64,000 nt of DNA from Sandaracinus amylolyticus. GTDB taxonomy: Bacteria > Myxococcota_A > Polyangia > Polyangiales > Sandaracinaceae. The notes beneath the pieces were generated by a model. It saw nothing but the letters and a program-made list of their open reading frames with translations. It did no database searches and was not told the DNA's origin. The stretch covers positions 5,084,001 through 5,148,000 of the forward strand of contig NZ_CP070225.1 of NCBI RefSeq assembly GCF_021631985.1, in the 5' to 3' direction. Positions within the stretch are counted from its first letter, which is position 1. Each line of letters starts with the position of its first letter. Made by a program: the position numbers and the translations under genes. This document shows positions 61,371 to 64,000 of this stretch, in pieces.

Positions 61371-63071
61371 TCACTCCGAAGCCAGCGGGCGGTTGCGGAA
61401 CTCGGGGCTCGTCACGATGTCGACCAAGAGCTCGCGCACGTCGCCACCGCTCTCGTGGAACGAGCGCGCGAGGCGGCTCGTCAGGCACTCGTCCTCACGC
61501 TCCGGGGCACGGCCGAGCGCGTAGCGCATCCACATCCGCGTCGCGCACACCTCGACGCGCGCGCTCTCCGCGAGCGCCTCGCTGAGCTCGATCGCGCCGA
61601 CGTACGCGCCGTCGACGTCGGTGCCGGTGAGGTTGCCCGACGCATCGACGGGCAGGCCGTGATCGAGCGTGCGATAGCCGCCGACCGCGTCGTAGTGCTC
61701 GAAGCCGAACCCGAAGCCGTCGATGCGCGTGTGGCACGCGATGCAGCCCGGCGGCGACGTGCGCTCCTCGAAGAGCTGACGGTTCGTGCGCGGCTCCTCG
61801 CCCGGTCGCACCACCGGCGGCGTGAGATCGGCGTCGGGCGGCGGCGAGGGACGCGGCTCGCAGAGCAACCTCTCCATCACGAACACACCGCGCAGCGGCG
61901 GCGAGCCGTTGCCCGAGTGCGCGTGCGACGCGAGGAAGCCCGCGCGCGTCAGCAACCCCGCACGCTGATCGTGCGGGAGCGTCACCTCTTCCCACGTCGT
62001 CGCGTCGCCGGGGCCGTTCACGCCGTAGAGCGTCGCGAGCGGACCGTTCACGTACGCGGTGCGGCTCGTGAGCAGCGCGCTGAGCGTGCCCTCGCCCTCG
62101 AAGAGCACGCCCTCGACGAAGCGATCCTGCTCGTCGCGCACCGACTGGCGCAGCGTCTCGTTCCACGTCGGATAGAGCTCGGGCACGCGGCCCTGGTGCT
62201 CGTCCAGCTCGATGCGATCGAAGTCGAGCCACTGGCGGTGGAAGTCGACCACCGCCTCGCGCGCACGACCGTCGTCGAGCATGCGTCGCGCCTGCGCCTC
62301 GAGCTGCGCGTCGCTCGCGAGCTCGCCGCGCGACGCGGCCTCGAGCAGCACGTCGTCGGGCGTGCTCTCCCAGAGGAAGTACGAGAGGCGCGACGCGAGC
62401 TGGTACGCGTCGAGCGGCACCACGCCGTCGCCGCCGCCCTCCCCCGGCAGCTCGATGCGATACAGGAACCACGGCGACTGCAGCAGCGCCATCGTCGTCA
62501 GCTGCACCGCACCGGCGAAGTCGATCGCCTCGCGCTGCGACTCGAAGAACGCGACGTAGCGCTCGACCTCTTCGTCGCTCAGCGGACGTCGATGCGTGCG
62601 TCGACCGAGCTCGCGCACGAGCGTCTCGCCGCACGCGCGCTGCGCGCCCGCATCGCCCGCGCTCGCCGCGCACGGCAGGAACGCAGCGAGCCGATCGGGC
62701 GTCGACGTGACCTCGCCCGCGTAGCGGAACGCGATGTCCTCCCAGCGTGCGACGCGCAGGTCGGACGGGCCGAGCGAGCGCGCGTCGTTCTCGAAACCAC
62801 CGACCTCGGTGTCCTCGGGCAGCTCGGGCAGCGCCGGCGCCACGCCCGGGAAGAGATCACGCAGCGTGTGCAGGTACTCGGCGTTGCTCAGGCGCCGCAT
62901 GGGCGCGGTGCCGAGCACGATCGATCCGTTGCCGCAGCTGACTGGACCGCCACCACGTCGACCCGCGCCGGTTGGACCGGCTGCGCCGTCGAGCAGGACT
63001 CCGTCGCACGCAAACAGCGCGAGCGACACGAGCACTGGAGCGATCCGCCCCCAGTCGTTCGGTCGGCTCAT
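61371..63071 (-). CDS. DUF1592/DUF1588-type cytochrome-like lipoprotein
   Basis: 566 aa, lipobox LALFAC. The multi-domain order of this family is visible: DUF1587/1595 N-terminal (RRLSNAEYLHTLRDLF, RPLSDEEVERYVAFF), DUF1592 (ASRLSYFLWESTPDDVLL), DUF1588 (GLLTRAGFLASHAHSGNGSPPLRG) with a CIACH c-haem motif near residue 441, and DUF1585 (VRELLVDIVTSPEFRNR). These proteins are predicted to take part in electron transfer or polymer attack, function unproven. First gene of the operon with the DUF1552 protein. Confidence 0.85.
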   Translation of the reverse strand: MSRPNDWGRIAPVLVSLALFACDGVLLDGAAGPTGAGRRGGGPVSCGNGSIVLGTAPMRRLSNAEYLHTLRDLFPGVAPALPELPEDTEVGGFENDARSLGPSDLRVARWEDIAFRYAGEVTSTPDRLAAFLPCAASAGDAGAQRACGETLVRELGRRTHRRPLSDEEVERYVAFFESQREAIDFAGAVQLTTMALLQSPWFLYRIELPGEGGGDGVVPLDAYQLASRLSYFLWESTPDDVLLEAASRGELASDAQLEAQARRMLDDGRAREAVVDFHRQWLDFDRIELDEHQGRVPELYPTWNETLRQSVRDEQDRFVEGVLFEGEGTLSALLTSRTAYVNGPLATLYGVNGPGDATTWEEVTLPHDQRAGLLTRAGFLASHAHSGNGSPPLRGVFVMERLLCEPRPSPPPDADLTPPVVRPGEEPRTNRQLFEERTSPPGCIACHTRIDGFGFGFEHYDAVGGYRTLDHGLPVDASGNLTGTDVDGAYVGAIELSEALAESARVEVCATRMWMRYALGRAPEREDECLTSRLARSFHESGGDVRELLVDIVTSPEFRNRPLASE

Positions 63072-63263
63072 CAGGTACGTGAGTACCAGACCCCCGGCGC
63101 GATGGCTCAGGGGTTCGACGAAAATCGTACGAGCGCGTGCGACCTGTAGGCCGCACGCGCTCGCACCGTCGAAGGACTCGCAGTGCTCACGAGAGCAAGC
63201 GGGGCTGGGGCCCCGCGCGCAGCGTTCGGGGCGGGGGGCCCCGAGCCGGCTCCGCCGGTCGGG

Positions 63264-63290
63264 GGGAGGGGTCTTCCCAAGACCCCTCCC
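63264..63290. terminator. Strong GC-rich hairpin downstream of second DUF1552 gene
   Basis: GGGAGGGGTCTT (63264-63275) pairs perfectly with AAGACCCCTCCC (63279-63290), loop CCC. It is placed just after the stop of the minus-strand DUF1552 gene at 63302. Another palindrome GAGCCGGCTC is at 63243-63252, and GC-rich stems continue to 63210. No T-run is visible. Confidence 0.55.
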
Positions 63291-63301
63291 GGAAGCACAG
63301 C

Positions 63302-64000
63302 TCAGCCGTTCATGATTTCAGGGATCACGCCGCGCAGGGAGACGGTCCCGCCGCTCGCCGTCGGCGAAGACTCGATGCCGAACGAGTCGTTCTCCATCCC
63401 CATGGCGCGCATCAGCGACACGTACAGACGGTTCTGCGCGGGGCCGACCTGGTTGAAGTGACCCCAGCCCGCGCCGATGCGCGTGTCACGCGCGAGGCGG
63501 ATGTACTGCCCCATGCGGAACGAGCCGCCCGCGCCGCCGGCGATGACGATCGGCAGGTCGTGCAGGTCGTGGTTGCCGGTGCCGAGCTCGCTCATCCACA
63601 CGACCGCGGTGTGATCGAGCATCGTGCCGCCCGCCTCGGGGATCGAGTCGAGCTGCTCCAGCAGATACGCGAAGCGCTGCGCGTAGAATCGGTTGTACTC
63701 GATCATCCCGCGCTCGCCCTCTTCGCGGAACGTGCCCGAGCCACGCACCGACGTGTGCGCGTAGTCCTGATGGATGTCGGTCGCCGCGGGCAGACCGATC
63801 TCCACCGGCGCGAGATCCGGCGTCACGTACGTCATCACGCGCGTGAGGTCGCAGCTCAGGCCGAGCGCCATCACCCGCGCGAAGCGATCCATGTCGTGCC
63901 CGAGATCGCTCCACGTCGGCGAGCACATCGCGGGCGAGTCCTCGGGCGAGTCGGCGAACGAGATCTCGAGCTCGCGGATGAGCTCCTGGTGACGCTGGAG
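63302..64000 (-). CDS. Second DUF1552 protein, 5' end outside window
   Basis: The last 232 residues are present; the frame is open to base 64000, so the gene starts beyond the window. It matches the DUF1552 protein at 59920-61365 along its length: DMDRFARVMALGLSCDLTRVM, IHQDYAHTSV, GERGMIEYNRFYAQRFAYLLEQ and LLDHTAVVWMSELGTGNH. The upstream part LQRHQELIRELEISF aligns too. The two copies are separated by a DUF1592 gene and a hairpin-rich gap, so two successive modules lie in tandem on the same strand. Confidence 0.85.
   Translation of the reverse strand, partial: LQRHQELIRELEISFADSPEDSPAMCSPTWSDLGHDMDRFARVMALGLSCDLTRVMTYVTPDLAPVEIGLPAATDIHQDYAHTSVRGSGTFREEGERGMIEYNRFYAQRFAYLLEQLDSIPEAGGTMLDHTAVVWMSELGTGNHDLHDLPIVIAGGAGGSFRMGQYIRLARDTRIGAGWGHFNQVGPAQNRLYVSLMRAMGMENDSFGIESSPTASGGTVSLRGVIPEIMNG

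Noticed and set aside
1-64000. tRNA, rRNA, CRISPR arrays, insertion sequences, phage genes
   Set aside because: None was seen when reading intergenic DNA and protein motifs; no transposase, integrase or regularly spaced repeats.

Overview
The window is a GC-rich, gene-dense piece of a bacterial chromosome. It most likely comes from a myxobacterium of the Sandaracinus/Polyangiales type. This is inferred from a MYXO-CTERM sorting tail on the protein at 21567-23381, from roughly twenty predicted lipoproteins with Asp/Ala/Gly-rich tethers, from MopE-like Cys/Asp motifs, and from DUF1552/DUF1592 modules. No tRNA, rRNA, CRISPR array, insertion sequence or phage gene was seen. No gene-free gap exceeds 300 bp; the longest is about 230 bp (63072-63301). 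Many neighbouring genes overlap by 1-8 nt (GTGA, ATGA, TGATG), so most of the window is organised as translationally coupled operons.

Layout. 2-5577: a transglutaminase-like protein (truncated by the window edge) coupled to a GH5-type glycosidase, an outer-membrane barrel protein, a short-chain dehydrogenase and a lipoprotein. 5582-7560: a DEDD exonuclease and a complete ECF41 module (sigma factor plus carboxymuconolactone-decarboxylase-like partner) with a recognisable ECF41 promoter. 7651-11569: a lipoprotein, argG (argininosuccinate synthase) and a DUF4423-like HTH regulator. 11663-23381: the most striking block, seven coupled or closely spaced secreted-protein genes: Cys-rich lipoprotein, MopE-motif propeller, IgGFc-binding-like protein, VWA protein, two tandem Cys-rich/four-domain paralogs and a MYXO-CTERM protein. 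23433-28561: a Zn alcohol dehydrogenase, a phosphoglycerate-dehydrogenase-like enzyme and a secreted triple-repeat protein coupled to a lipoprotein.

28620-36482: an outer-membrane protein, a radical SAM/SPASM enzyme and, divergent from it, an OprO/P-like porin, a purple-acid-phosphatase-like lipoprotein and four small or membrane proteins. 36599-42647: an LVIVD lipoprotein coupled to a di-haem cytochrome lipoprotein, then a DUF5916-like outer-membrane protein. 42659-48306: small Cys-rich lipoproteins with a YcnI-like (DUF1775) protein, a class V aminotransferase, a PPC-domain protein, an AraC regulator and a degenerate metallo-beta-lactamase-fold lipoprotein. 48390-53112: a PF10118-type protein with a divergent TetR, an unassigned enzyme-like protein, and a KamA-family radical SAM enzyme plus MarR under a perfect 24-bp palindrome. 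53220-58928: lipoproteins, then a PepSY-membrane/DUF4374-like operon behind a Fur-box-like site. 59063-64000: two neighbouring DUF1552 modules, one complete with DUF1592-type cytochrome and DUF1566 lipoprotein, the other cut by the window end.

Functionally the window is mostly cell-envelope and extracellular biology (scavenging, surface structures, metal and phosphate handling) with a few housekeeping enzymes. All functions are read from motifs by eye; no database search was run.
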